DNA from: Achromobacter kerstersii
GTDB lineage: Bacteria > Pseudomonadota > Gammaproteobacteria > Burkholderiales > Burkholderiaceae_B
Assembly: GCF_902859595.1 (NCBI RefSeq)
Contig: NZ_CADIJQ010000009.1
Span: 62,001-126,000, forward strand
Direction of reading: 5' to 3'
DNA: 64,000 nucleotides
Shown: positions 33,891-41,722 of the stretch, piece after piece
Layout of the letters: the number at the start of each line of letters is the position of its first letter
How positions within the stretch are numbered: the stretch's first letter is position 1
The notes under the pieces: model-generated
Database searches by the model: none
What the model was told of the DNA's origin: nothing
Seen by the model: the letters and a program-made list of their open reading frames with translations, nothing else
Program-made: the position numbers and the translations under genes

Positions 33891-35209
33891 GCTATGTGGA
33901 TGTACTGCTGATTGAAGACGACCGCGTGCTGGGGGGCGCACTGCGCCAACGGTTGGGCCTGGAAGGGATCTCGGTGAACTGGGTGGAGAACTGCGCGCAA
34001 GCGGTCGAGGCGTTTCGCCGGACCCGTCTGCGCCCTGCGTTTCTGCTTGCCGATATCCGCCTGCCAGATGGGTCCGGAGAAGACCTTTACCGCCGCATCA
34101 TTCCCTATGTTGCCCGCACGACCATCGTGTTCGCCACCGCCTATGGAGACTTGTCGCAAGCGGTGCGGCTGGTGGCCGCGGGCGCAACGGACTACCTGAC
34201 CAAGCCCTACGATGTTGACGCGCTGATCCCTCGCATACGTGCGGCGATCACCGCCTTCAACGATGCCGATGCGGTCAGGCGAACGCCGGAAAATCCATTT
34301 CTGATCAGTGGTGAGACGAGCCGCATCGCCTTGGAGGTTCAACGCTTGGCGTCACAGACCCTGACGGTATTTCTGCAAGGCGAAACGGGCGTTGGGAAAG
34401 AGTTGACCGCGCAATACCTGCACGCGAATTCAGCGCTGGCCACCGGCCCATTTGTTGCCGTTAACTGCGCAAGCCTGACCGAAGACCTGGCTGGCAGCCT
34501 GTTGTTCGGCCATGTGCGCGGCGCATTTTCGGGCGCGCGGGAAAGCCGCCGGGGGCTGATCGATCAGGCGGCCGGCGGCACGCTCTTTCTGGACGGGGTC
34601 GATGAACTGGGCGTCAAGGCGCAGGCGTTGCTGCTGCGCGTGCTGGAAGACAAGCAGTTCCAGCCATTGGGCGACGCTACGCCGCAGCAAGCCAGCTGCC
34701 GGTTCATGGCCAGCAGCAATATCGATCTTCAGGCCGCAGTCGCCAACAAGGCGTTCCGGGCGGATCTCTTCTATCGGTTGGAAGCGGGGCATCTGCGCTT
34801 GCCGCCACTGCGAGAGCGGTGGCAGGACATCCTGCCCTTGGCGCACCGGTTCTTGCAGGAGTGGTGCGCAGCAGAGTCCGGGCAGCCCGCCAAGCGCTTG
34901 TCGGATGACGCGCAAACGGCACTGCAAGCCCACGAATGGCCAGGCAATATCCGGGAATTGAAGAATCGCGTGGTGCGTGCGGCGGTGTTGGCGGACAGGG
35001 CCATGATCGAAGAGCAGGATCTATTTCCCGAAGGGGGGCTCAACGCAAGAGGTGTTCCCGATCTGGGCGCAGTACGCGCCGAGGCGGAACTGCGGTCAAT
35101 AGAGCAAGCGATCGCGGTATCCGGCGGCCAGCTGGGCCTTGCCGCAAAAAAGCTGGGAATCTCGCGCACAACGCTTTGGAAGCGGTTGCGAAATCGGCCG
35201 ATTGATTGA
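33887..35209 (+). CDS. NtrC family sigma-54-dependent response regulator, variant Walker B
   Basis: A 440-residue regulator: receiver domain (phosphoacceptor Asp56 in ADIRLPDG), AAA+ domain (about 138-370) and a C-terminal Fis-type helix-turn-helix (LGLAAKKLGISRTTLWKRL). Walker A is GETGVGKE at 165-172. The sigma-54 contact loop reads GAFSGA (212-217) instead of GAFTGA. The Walker B element is TLFLDG (232-237), so the usual glutamate after Asp236 is Gly237. The Arg finger region FRADLFYRL is kept. It probably activates the sigma-54 promoter at 32352, and perhaps tctBA. The Walker B change could slow ATP hydrolysis, or a nearby acidic residue (Asp239, Glu240) could substitute. Confidence 0.92.
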   Translation: MSYVDVLLIEDDRVLGGALRQRLGLEGISVNWVENCAQAVEAFRRTRLRPAFLLADIRLPDGSGEDLYRRIIPYVARTTIVFATAYGDLSQAVRLVAAGATDYLTKPYDVDALIPRIRAAITAFNDADAVRRTPENPFLISGETSRIALEVQRLASQTLTVFLQGETGVGKELTAQYLHANSALATGPFVAVNCASLTEDLAGSLLFGHVRGAFSGARESRRGLIDQAAGGTLFLDGVDELGVKAQALLLRVLEDKQFQPLGDATPQQASCRFMASSNIDLQAAVANKAFRADLFYRLEAGHLRLPPLRERWQDILPLAHRFLQEWCAAESGQPAKRLSDDAQTALQAHEWPGNIRELKNRVVRAAVLADRAMIEEQDLFPEGGLNARGVPDLGAVRAEAELRSIEQAIAVSGGQLGLAAKKLGISRTTLWKRLRNRPID

Positions 35210-35264
35210 CGACGCGGCGCTTGCATTGTTGCTGACGATGGTCAGCACCTTGAGCAGAGCCTGC

Positions 35265-36623
35265 CTACTCACCCCGCCGCAACGTGACTTGCAGCCCGGG
35301 TCCCAGCTCGCTGCTGGCATCGCGCATGGCGAAGTGGATGCTCATGCCGTGGTGATGGGCGATGCGGCGAGCGATCGACACGCCCAGCCCGCTGCCGGCT
35401 TCTTCATTGCCCGGGGCGCGGACAAATCGGCCGCCCAGCCGGGGCAGGACCTCGGGCGCAATGCCCGAGCCCTGGTCGTCGATGATGATGCGTGATGAAG
35501 AGAACGTCAGCCGCACAAGCGAATGCCGCGGGCCATAACGAATGGCGTTGTCCAGAATGTTCTTCAGCATGATGGTCAGCGCATTTTCGTCACCCGCCAT
35601 TGGCAGCGGCAGGATGCCCGCATCCGGCCATTCCACGGCGATGTCCACGTCGCGCCGATCCGCGATCCACAGGCAATCTCCCACCGCCTGTTCCGCGACG
35701 GCGCGCCAATCCACGGAGCCGCCAAAGTCGGCATGGTTGGCGCTGTCCAGCTGGGCCATGGTCAACAACTGCGACACCAGCCGGTCCAGTCTTTCCATCC
35801 CGCGAGTGACGCTCGTCTGCGCCTGCAATCGTTCAGCGGGATCTGCGGTGCGTTGCACCACGTCCCATTGCGCCCGCACCGCCGCCAACGGCGTACGCAG
35901 TTCGTGTGCGGCATCGGCTGTCAGCCGCCGCTCTTGTTCGATCAGCGTGCCCACGCGCGCGAGCAAACCGTTCATGGCATTGAGCAGGCCCTTCAGTTCG
36001 CCTGGCACGTCGGCGCTAGGCAAGGGGGTGGCGTCATCGGGGCTGCGTTGCTCTAACTGCATCGATAGATCACGCACGGGCCGCATCGCCCGGCGAACGG
36101 CGAAGATCAGCAAAGCGATCAGCACCGGCAGCCCGATCAGCCAGGGCAGAATCTGGCCCGCGATGTAGGCCACCACCAGGTCGTTGCGTTCGCCGATGCG
36201 CTGTCCCACTGCGACGCGGGTCTGGCCGTCGGGATCGCTCAGGTAGACCAGCCGCCACGGCTCGCCGCTGACGACGCTATCGAAGAACCCCGTCCGACTT
36301 CCTTCACGCGGGAATTGCAATGCTTCGGGATCAAGCACCAGCGGAGCATCAGAGCCGCGCCAGATGGCGACAGAGAGATCACCCAGCCCAGCATCACCCG
36401 AATCCGTCGAAGCCGGCGTCTGTGCGGGCATGGGCCGCAGGGGGGCGGAGGGCGGGATCAACGAAGAGATGGCAAGCGTTTGCTGCGCCAGCCGCAGCAT
36501 GTCGGTGTCGTAGAGCTCGTTGATTTCGTGCGCGGCGCGCCAGTAGGTGCCGGCGATTGTGATGAGCCATGCGAAGGGGGCCGCCAGCAGCACGGCGATG
36601 ATAAGCCTGCGTTGCAGTGTCAT
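35265..36623 (-). CDS. Sensor histidine kinase (QseC/PmrB/TctE-like)
   Basis: A 452-residue kinase with transmembrane segments at about 6-26 and 160-180 flanking a periplasmic domain, then HAMP, a HisKA domain with the phospho-His in DAAHELRTPLAAVRAQ and an ATPase domain (NILDNAIRYGP, DDQGSGIAP, GSGLGVSIARRI). It partners the OmpR-type regulator whose stop overlaps its start by 4 bp. It resembles QseC/PmrB/TctE kinases. Its signal is unknown. Confidence 0.92.
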   Translation of the reverse strand: MTLQRRLIIAVLLAAPFAWLITIAGTYWRAAHEINELYDTDMLRLAQQTLAISSLIPPSAPLRPMPAQTPASTDSGDAGLGDLSVAIWRGSDAPLVLDPEALQFPREGSRTGFFDSVVSGEPWRLVYLSDPDGQTRVAVGQRIGERNDLVVAYIAGQILPWLIGLPVLIALLIFAVRRAMRPVRDLSMQLEQRSPDDATPLPSADVPGELKGLLNAMNGLLARVGTLIEQERRLTADAAHELRTPLAAVRAQWDVVQRTADPAERLQAQTSVTRGMERLDRLVSQLLTMAQLDSANHADFGGSVDWRAVAEQAVGDCLWIADRRDVDIAVEWPDAGILPLPMAGDENALTIMLKNILDNAIRYGPRHSLVRLTFSSSRIIIDDQGSGIAPEVLPRLGGRFVRAPGNEEAGSGLGVSIARRIAHHHGMSIHFAMRDASSELGPGLQVTLRRGE

Positions 36624-37291
36624 GACTCGGCGTCCACTTGGCCCAGTGCATAGCCCGAACCCCGCACGGTGCGCACAATCTTGGGATGAATCTTCTTGCG
36701 CAAGTGATGCACGAACACCTCGAGCGCATTGCTTTCCAGTTCGGAGTCCCAGTCGTAGAGTTTGTCGCGGATGAAGTCGCGGGTAAGGACGCGGTTCGGA
36801 TGGGTCAGAAATAGTTCAAGCAGCAGCGCTTCCCGCGTTGTCAGATCCACCTTTTGACCCTTCCAGTGCACTTCGTGCAGGGCCGGGTGGTAGTCCAGAT
36901 TGCCATGGCGCCATACCGGTTCGGGCTTGCCCGCAACGCGTCGCGTTACCGCGCGCAAGCGTGCGGCAAGTTCGTCCAGCGTGATGGGTTTGATCAGGTA
37001 GTCGTCGGCGCCGGCGTCCAGCCCCGCGATGCGGCTTTCCACGGCTTCGCGCGCCGTCAGGATGACGACAGGCAAGGTGTGGCCCGCGCGGCGCCACCGA
37101 GTGAGCAGCGACACGCCGTCTTCGCCCGGCAACCCAAGGTCCAGCACCACGGCATCGTAGTGCACGACGCCCATGGCCTGGTCGCCTTCGCGGCTGCTTG
37201 AAAACCAGTCGACCGCGTAACCCAGCAGGCGCAGGCCGGATTTCAGGCCATCACCGATCAGCGGGTCGTCTTCAATGATGAGGATTCTCAT
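36620..37291 (-). CDS. OmpR family response regulator (QseB/PmrA/TctD-like)
   Basis: A 223-residue regulator with a receiver domain (Asp51 in LDLGLPGEDG, Lys in LIKPITLDEL) and a winged-helix DNA-binding domain (LTTREALLLELFLTHPNRVL, ELESNALEVFVHHLRKKI, VRGSGYAL). It lies divergently from the five-gene operon starting at 37418. A TTAA-N7-TTAA box of the PmrA/QseB type lies in the shared region (37339-37353), so it likely controls itself and that operon. Confidence 0.92.
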   Translation of the reverse strand: MRILIIEDDPLIGDGLKSGLRLLGYAVDWFSSSREGDQAMGVVHYDAVVLDLGLPGEDGVSLLTRWRRAGHTLPVVILTAREAVESRIAGLDAGADDYLIKPITLDELAARLRAVTRRVAGKPEPVWRHGNLDYHPALHEVHWKGQKVDLTTREALLLELFLTHPNRVLTRDFIRDKLYDWDSELESNALEVFVHHLRKKIHPKIVRTVRGSGYALGQVDAES

Positions 37292-37338
37292 TTATTGCCT
37301 TCGCGCCGTGTACGGCTGAGATTACCACCGCAGGACGG

Positions 37339-37353
37339 TTAATTTCTCATTAA
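37339..37353. promoter_or_regulatory. PmrA/QseB-type direct-repeat operator
   Basis: Two TTAA elements at 37339 and 37350, with starts 11 bp apart, in GGTTAATTTCTCATTAAGG. On the minus strand this reads CTTAAT, a short spacer, then ATTAAC. The 11-bp period matches direct repeats bound by PmrA/QseB-like regulators. It lies 48 bp upstream of the regulator start and 65 bp upstream of ATG 37418. Confidence 0.6.
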
Positions 37354-37417
37354 GGTTGGCTGCCTAAGCTGCGCACCAAGTGTCGATAAACCGACGCCAC
37401 ATCGACCGGATGCCAGT

Positions 37418-38044
37418 ATGCCGCAAACCAAGTTTTCATCTTCGCCCACGCAGCGCGCTATCGCTGCACAGTCAGGGGCCATGCCCCGCACGCTGCATAT
37501 CCATCCCGTGGACGACCCGATGCGCGGCCGCGTGGAATCCTACATCCACCAACGCTATCAACAACGATTCGGCGCGACGCTGAAAGAGTGGTTGCCCACG
37601 CTGGTAAGCGTGCAGGAGAACGGGGAAATCCTGGCGGCGGCGGGCTATCGGGGCGCGGACGATCTGTTGTTTCTTGAGCGCTACCTTGCCGCGCCGATCG
37701 AACAGTATCTGCGCGATCAGAACGCGCCCGTGGCGCGCCGCCTGATTGTCGAGGCCGGCCAGTTCGCGGCGGCCAGGCCGGGGGGCGGGCGAGTGCTCGT
37801 GCCGCTGCTTGCCCGCCACCTGCACCAGCAAGGCTTCGACTGGGCGGTCAGCACCCTTACCAGCGAGCTGCACCATCTGTTCGCCAGAATGGGGTTGGCG
37901 CACCAGGCGATTTCGGCGGCGACCTCGGATCACCTGAACGAGCAGGAACGCAGAGACTGGGGCGACTACTACGCCCATGCGCCTCACGTCTTTGCAGGCC
38001 GTCTGCACACCATCCTTGAACACTTTCCGGAGCAAGAAGCATGA
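37418..38044 (+). CDS. T_hemolysin family protein (GNAT/LuxI-like fold predicted)
   Basis: A 208-residue protein matching the thermostable-hemolysin family (T_hemolysin, PF12261). Family segments seen are RRLIVEAGQFAAARPGGGR, then a region ending STLTSELHHLFARMGL, and WGDYYAHAPHVFAGRL near the C-terminus. Despite the name, the family is related to GNAT/autoinducer-synthase-like acyltransferases; haemolytic activity should not be assumed. It is the first gene of a five-gene operon (next start overlaps by 4 bp). GGAT precedes ATG 37418; an internal ATG at 37482 is a possible alternative. In context it could transfer an acyl group activated by the next-encoded AMP-forming enzyme, which is inference. 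Confidence 0.82.
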   Translation: MPQTKFSSSPTQRAIAAQSGAMPRTLHIHPVDDPMRGRVESYIHQRYQQRFGATLKEWLPTLVSVQENGEILAAAGYRGADDLLFLERYLAAPIEQYLRDQNAPVARRLIVEAGQFAAARPGGGRVLVPLLARHLHQQGFDWAVSTLTSELHHLFARMGLAHQAISAATSDHLNEQERRDWGDYYAHAPHVFAGRLHTILEHFPEQEA

Positions 38045-39522
38045 ACGCTGCCGACTTCATTTCGCTATTGCGAGACCCGAGCCGCGCTGGCCGCCTTGCG
38101 CTACAGACCCCAAGGGAATCATTGGATTACGAAGCGCTGCTTGGCCGGGTGCAAGTGCGCGCGGAGCTGCTTGCGGCGCATCGGGCACACGTCACCGCGT
38201 CGCTGATGGACAACGGCGCCGACTGGATCATTCATGACCTGGCGTGCTTGCAGGCGGGCGTGGTGCATGTGCCGTTGCCCTTGTTCTTTACCCCTGGCCA
38301 ATGGCGCGAAACGCTGGACGCGGCGGGCGCGAATACCGTGGTGGGCCCGTCGTCGATTCAACCCATGCTGCATGCGTTCGGCTTCGAATTGGCCGATAGC
38401 CTGCCCGACCGGCTAGCGCTGTTCCGGCGTCCCCACACGGGGGCGTCCTTGCCCAGCCGGACGGCGAAGATTACGTTCACGTCCGGCTCGACGGGCAGCC
38501 CCAAGGGCGTGTGCCTGGGCGCCGCCGAAATGCTGGCGGTGGCGGCGAGCCTTGCGGAAGCTACCCGGCCGCTTGGAATACGCCGCCACCTGACCGCGTT
38601 GCCGCTTCCCGTCTTGCTGGAAAACATTGCGGGCGTCTATTCGCCTTTGATGGAAGGGGCCGCGATTGTGACGCGTCCTTTGATCGAGACCGGGTTGCAG
38701 GGCTCATCGCGTTTTGATCCGGCCATCTTTCATGCGGCGCTGACGGGCGCCGCCGCACAAAGCGTCATTGTTCTGCCGCAGATGCTGCGCGCGTACACCG
38801 GCTTTCTGCGAGCCACGGTCACCAGCGCGCCGCCCGAACTGCGCTTGATGGCGGTCGGCGGCGCCGCGGTGGGGGTGGACTTGCTGGCAAGCGCCCGGGC
38901 GCAAGGGCTGCCCGCCTACGAAGGCTACGGGCTGTCCGAGGCCTGCTCGGTGCAAACCTTGAATTTGCCCGGCGCCGATTGCCCGGGTTCGGCGGGCTAC
39001 CCCTTGCCACATGCCCGCTTGCGCGTGACGGCCGACGGCGAAATCGAGGTGGCCGGCACCCATGCGCTGGGCTATCTGGGCGAGCAGGCCGCGCCCCGGC
39101 AGTGGCTGCCCACCGGCGATTTGGGGCGGCTGGACGAAGCGGGGTTCCTGCACATCCACGGACGCAAGAAGAATCTGCTGATCACCGGCTTCGGGCGCAA
39201 CGTGTCGCCCGAATGGATCGAGCTGCGCTTGGCGAACCAGTCCGCTATCGCCCAGGCCGTGGTGCTGGGTGAGGGCCAGCCCGAGCTGGGCGCGGTGATT
39301 TGGCCGCTGGGCGATGTGGGTGACGACGCCATCCGCGCCGGTATCGACCGCGCCAACCACACCCTTCCTGACTATGCGCGGATCGGCCCGTGGATGCGCG
39401 GGCGAGCCGAGTTCAGCGCGGCAAGCGGCATGGCGACCGCCAACGGCCGTCCGCGCCGAAGCGCTGTCGCAGACCTGCACGCCGATCTGTTTTCGCGGAA
39501 ATCCGCACAACCTCTGGTGTAA
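38041..39522 (+). CDS. AMP-binding (acyl-adenylate-forming) enzyme, A10 Lys replaced by Arg
   Basis: A 493-residue ANL-superfamily enzyme. The A3 P-loop is TFTSGSTGSPKG (145-156), A5 is YEGYGLSEA, A7 is WLPTGDLGRL, and A8 is GRKKNLLITGFGRNVSPEWI. The C-terminal A10 motif reads ATANGRPRR: Arg470 replaces the catalytic lysine that normally closes the adenylation site. It would activate a carboxylic acid to its adenylate, but the Arg may weaken adenylation or favour the thioesterification half-reaction. No carrier protein gene is in the operon, so CoA, an amine or a stand-alone carrier is the acceptor. It overlaps the T_hemolysin stop by 4 bp; the diiron protein gene starts 6 bp downstream. Confidence 0.88.
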   Translation: MNAADFISLLRDPSRAGRLALQTPRESLDYEALLGRVQVRAELLAAHRAHVTASLMDNGADWIIHDLACLQAGVVHVPLPLFFTPGQWRETLDAAGANTVVGPSSIQPMLHAFGFELADSLPDRLALFRRPHTGASLPSRTAKITFTSGSTGSPKGVCLGAAEMLAVAASLAEATRPLGIRRHLTALPLPVLLENIAGVYSPLMEGAAIVTRPLIETGLQGSSRFDPAIFHAALTGAAAQSVIVLPQMLRAYTGFLRATVTSAPPELRLMAVGGAAVGVDLLASARAQGLPAYEGYGLSEACSVQTLNLPGADCPGSAGYPLPHARLRVTADGEIEVAGTHALGYLGEQAAPRQWLPTGDLGRLDEAGFLHIHGRKKNLLITGFGRNVSPEWIELRLANQSAIAQAVVLGEGQPELGAVIWPLGDVGDDAIRAGIDRANHTLPDYARIGPWMRGRAEFSAASGMATANGRPRRSAVADLHADLFSRKSAQPLV

Positions 39523-39528
39523 ACCGTC

Positions 39529-40200
39529 ATGACCTTTTTCGACAAACTGCTTATCGATACCCGTGCAAGCCGGGAGTCGCTGGTGACGACTCCGATCATC
39601 CAGGACTGCTTGCATGGCACCGTCGCGTTGCCTGCCTACATTGCCTTCCTGCGCGAGGCCTATCACCACGTCAGCCATACCGTGCCGCTGTTGCACGCCT
39701 GCCGTGCCCGCATGCCGGCCAGGTTGAATTGGATGCTGGCGCCCATCGACGAATACATCGAAGAGGAAACCGGGCACGACGCCTGGATTCTGAACGATCT
39801 GCGGGCGCTTGGGCAGGACGCCGACGAGGTCCGGCTTGCCGGACCTGGCCCGCAGACCGAGGTGATGGTGGCCTATGCCTATGACATGATCGCGCGCAAG
39901 AATCCGGTGGGATTTTTCGGGATGGTGCACGTTCTGGAAGGCACCAGCGTCGCGTTGGCGTTGAATGCTGCGGATCAGATTCAGCAGAAGCTGGCGCTGC
40001 CGGCGTCCGCTTTCAGCTATCTGCGTTCGCATGGCACGCTGGACCAGGAACACACCGCGCACTTCGCCCTGCTGATGAATCGGCTGGACGATGCGGGGGA
40101 TCAGGCCGCAGTGATCCACGCCGCCAACATGTTCTACGGCCTGTACGGCGCAATTTTCCGCGCATTGCCCCGTGCGCAGACGCAAACGGAGGCCGCATGA
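39529..40200 (+). CDS. Haem-oxygenase-like diiron protein (HDO/TenA/CADD fold)
   Basis: A 223-residue all-helical protein of the haem-oxygenase-like superfamily. Metal ligands of the diiron (HDO) subgroup can be seen: Glu43 (LREAYHH), Glu80-x2-His83 (EETGHDA), Glu137 (HVLEGTS), then Asp172/Glu174 and His175/His178 (HGTLDQEHTAHF). Characterised HDOs such as UndA and BesC use two irons and O2 to oxidise or cleave fatty acids and amino acids. The full ligand set argues against TenA thiaminase and for an O2-dependent oxidase acting on the product of the upstream ligase. The start overlaps none but is 6 bp from the ligase stop; the SDR start overlaps its stop (ATGA). Confidence 0.85.
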   Translation: MTFFDKLLIDTRASRESLVTTPIIQDCLHGTVALPAYIAFLREAYHHVSHTVPLLHACRARMPARLNWMLAPIDEYIEEETGHDAWILNDLRALGQDADEVRLAGPGPQTEVMVAYAYDMIARKNPVGFFGMVHVLEGTSVALALNAADQIQQKLALPASAFSYLRSHGTLDQEHTAHFALLMNRLDDAGDQAAVIHAANMFYGLYGAIFRALPRAQTQTEAA

Positions 40201-41012
40201 GCCCGCGCGATGCCTCCATCGTGTTGACCGGGGCCGCGGGCGGCCTGGGCAGCGCGATTGCTCGGCAGCTCTTTGCCGAAGGCGCACGTTTGCTGTTGAT
40301 CGGACGCACGGCGGGGCCGCTGCTGAGTCTGGCGCAGTCGCTCAGCGCGGGCGCGCAAGACCGCAATCGCGTTGATGCCCTGGTGGTGGACGTGACGACG
40401 GATCACGGCCGCGCGGCCATCATCGACGCCGCTGCGGCCAGAGGCGCGAATGTGCTGATCAATAACGCGGCCGTGGCGGCGTTCGGGCCCGCAGAGGACG
40501 TGCAGAGCGACGACGCCCGGCGCGTGATGGAAACGAATGTCGTGGCGCCCATGATGCTGACGGCGGGGATGCTGCCGCTACTGCGCAGCCGCCCGCGCGC
40601 TCAGGTGCTGAATATCGGATCGACGCTGGGCAGCTTGGGCGTACCCGGGTTCTCTGTGTACGGCGCAAGCAAAGCCGCGCTTCGGATTTACACCGAGTCG
40701 CTGCGCCGCGAACTGGCGGACTCTACCGTCCGGGTGCAGTACTACGCGCCGCGCGCGATTGACACGCCATTCAATTCCCCGCAGGTCCAGGCATTCAACC
40801 ACGCAACTGGTTCCGCCAGCGACACCCCGGAGGTGATTGCGGTTCGCGTGTCGCACATGCTGCAACGCGAATCGCGCCAGGGTTTTGCAGGCGGCGTCGA
40901 GGCGATTGCCGCGCGCTTGAATGGCTTGTGTCCCGAATGGCTTGATGGCGCGTTTGCAAAACATCGCCGCGCGCTGATGTCTTTGAAATTCCCTCCAGGA
41001 GCCTCTTCATGA
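40197..41012 (+). CDS. Short-chain dehydrogenase/reductase
   Basis: A 271-residue classical SDR: cofactor-binding TGAAGGLG at 11-18, NNAA at about 89-92, catalytic Ser142 (NIGSTLGSLG), Tyr155 and Lys159 in YGASK. It reduces or oxidises a carbonyl/alcohol with NAD(P)(H). It overlaps by 4 bp with both neighbours, so it belongs to the same pathway as the diiron oxidase and ligase. Its substrate is presumably an acyl-derived ketone, aldehyde or alcohol. Confidence 0.93.
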   Translation: MSPRDASIVLTGAAGGLGSAIARQLFAEGARLLLIGRTAGPLLSLAQSLSAGAQDRNRVDALVVDVTTDHGRAAIIDAAAARGANVLINNAAVAAFGPAEDVQSDDARRVMETNVVAPMMLTAGMLPLLRSRPRAQVLNIGSTLGSLGVPGFSVYGASKAALRIYTESLRRELADSTVRVQYYAPRAIDTPFNSPQVQAFNHATGSASDTPEVIAVRVSHMLQRESRQGFAGGVEAIAARLNGLCPEWLDGAFAKHRRALMSLKFPPGASS

Positions 41013-41668
41013 TTACCCGACTTTCCTTGTTCAAAGCGGCCGCCGCCATGCTGGCGGGCGCGTCAATGTCCCTATCAGCCTTTGCCGCGTCGGCCCCCGA
41101 CGATCTTGATCAGGGCATACGCGCTCTTCAGAATGACTGGGCGGTGATCCAGTACCAGACGCCGGCCAACCAGCGCGAAACCCGTTTCGAGGCGCTGTCG
41201 CAGCAGGCGCATGCGCTCACGGAGCGCTTTGCCGCCAAGGCGGAACCACACATCTGGGAGGGGATCATCCTGAGCTCGTGGGCGGGCGCCAAAGGCGGGC
41301 TGGGCGCGTTGGGTTTGGCCAAGCAGGCCAAAGCGGAATACGAAACGGCCATCCAGATCGATAGCAAGGCGCTGGGCGGGTCCGCCCTGAACAGCCTGGG
41401 CGTCCTGTACTACAAGGTGCCCGGCTGGCCGGTGGGATTTGGCGACAACAAAAAAGCGGAAGCGCTGTTGCAGCAGGCCTTGGCGATAAACCCCGATGGG
41501 ATCGACGCCAACTACTTTTATGCCGACTACCTGATCTATCGGAATCGAAAGCCCGAGGCCATTCCTTACCTTGAGAAAGCGCTGAAGGCGCCGCCGCGGC
41601 CCGGCCGCGACGTGGCCGATGCTGGCCGCAAGCAGGAGGCGCGGGCGTTGCTGGAGAGCGTGCGATAG
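41009..41668 (+). CDS. Exported TPR-repeat protein
   Basis: A 219-residue protein with a Sec signal peptide (LFKAAAAMLAGASMSLSAFA). The mature helical protein has at least two tetratricopeptide-like repeats (AKAEYETAIQIDSKALGGSA, then AEALLQQALAINPDGIDANY). It is therefore periplasmic, while the other four products are cytoplasmic. As the last gene of the operon, overlapping the SDR by 4 bp, it may help bind or export the product. It resembles the TRAP-transporter-associated TPR scaffold (TatT-like), but no TRAP genes are adjacent. Confidence 0.8.
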   Translation: MITRLSLFKAAAAMLAGASMSLSAFAASAPDDLDQGIRALQNDWAVIQYQTPANQRETRFEALSQQAHALTERFAAKAEPHIWEGIILSSWAGAKGGLGALGLAKQAKAEYETAIQIDSKALGGSALNSLGVLYYKVPGWPVGFGDNKKAEALLQQALAINPDGIDANYFYADYLIYRNRKPEAIPYLEKALKAPPRPGRDVADAGRKQEARALLESVR

Positions 41669-41714
41669 CGCGGCGGATTGACGGGGCGGCTGATTGATGG
41701 GGCGGCGGATTAAT
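41667..41714. repeat. Three tandem 16-bp repeats after the TPR gene
   Basis: Units begin at 41667, 41683 and 41699, with core GGCGGCTGATTGAT or GGCGGCGGATTAAT. They carry TGA or TAA triplets on the plus strand, in addition to the gene's own stop. They lie between the convergent TPR and fnr genes. Confidence 0.75.
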
Positions 41715-41722
41715 GGGACGCC

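Noticed and set aside
38704..40287. A 527-codon minus-strand ORF across the ligase and diiron genes
   Set aside because: Antisense shadow without family features, while both plus-strand genes are motif-complete.
41009..41668. TRAP-associated TPR (TatT) annotation for the last gene of the 37418 operon
   Set aside because: No TRAP transporter genes are adjacent, and the gene is coupled to the SDR instead.
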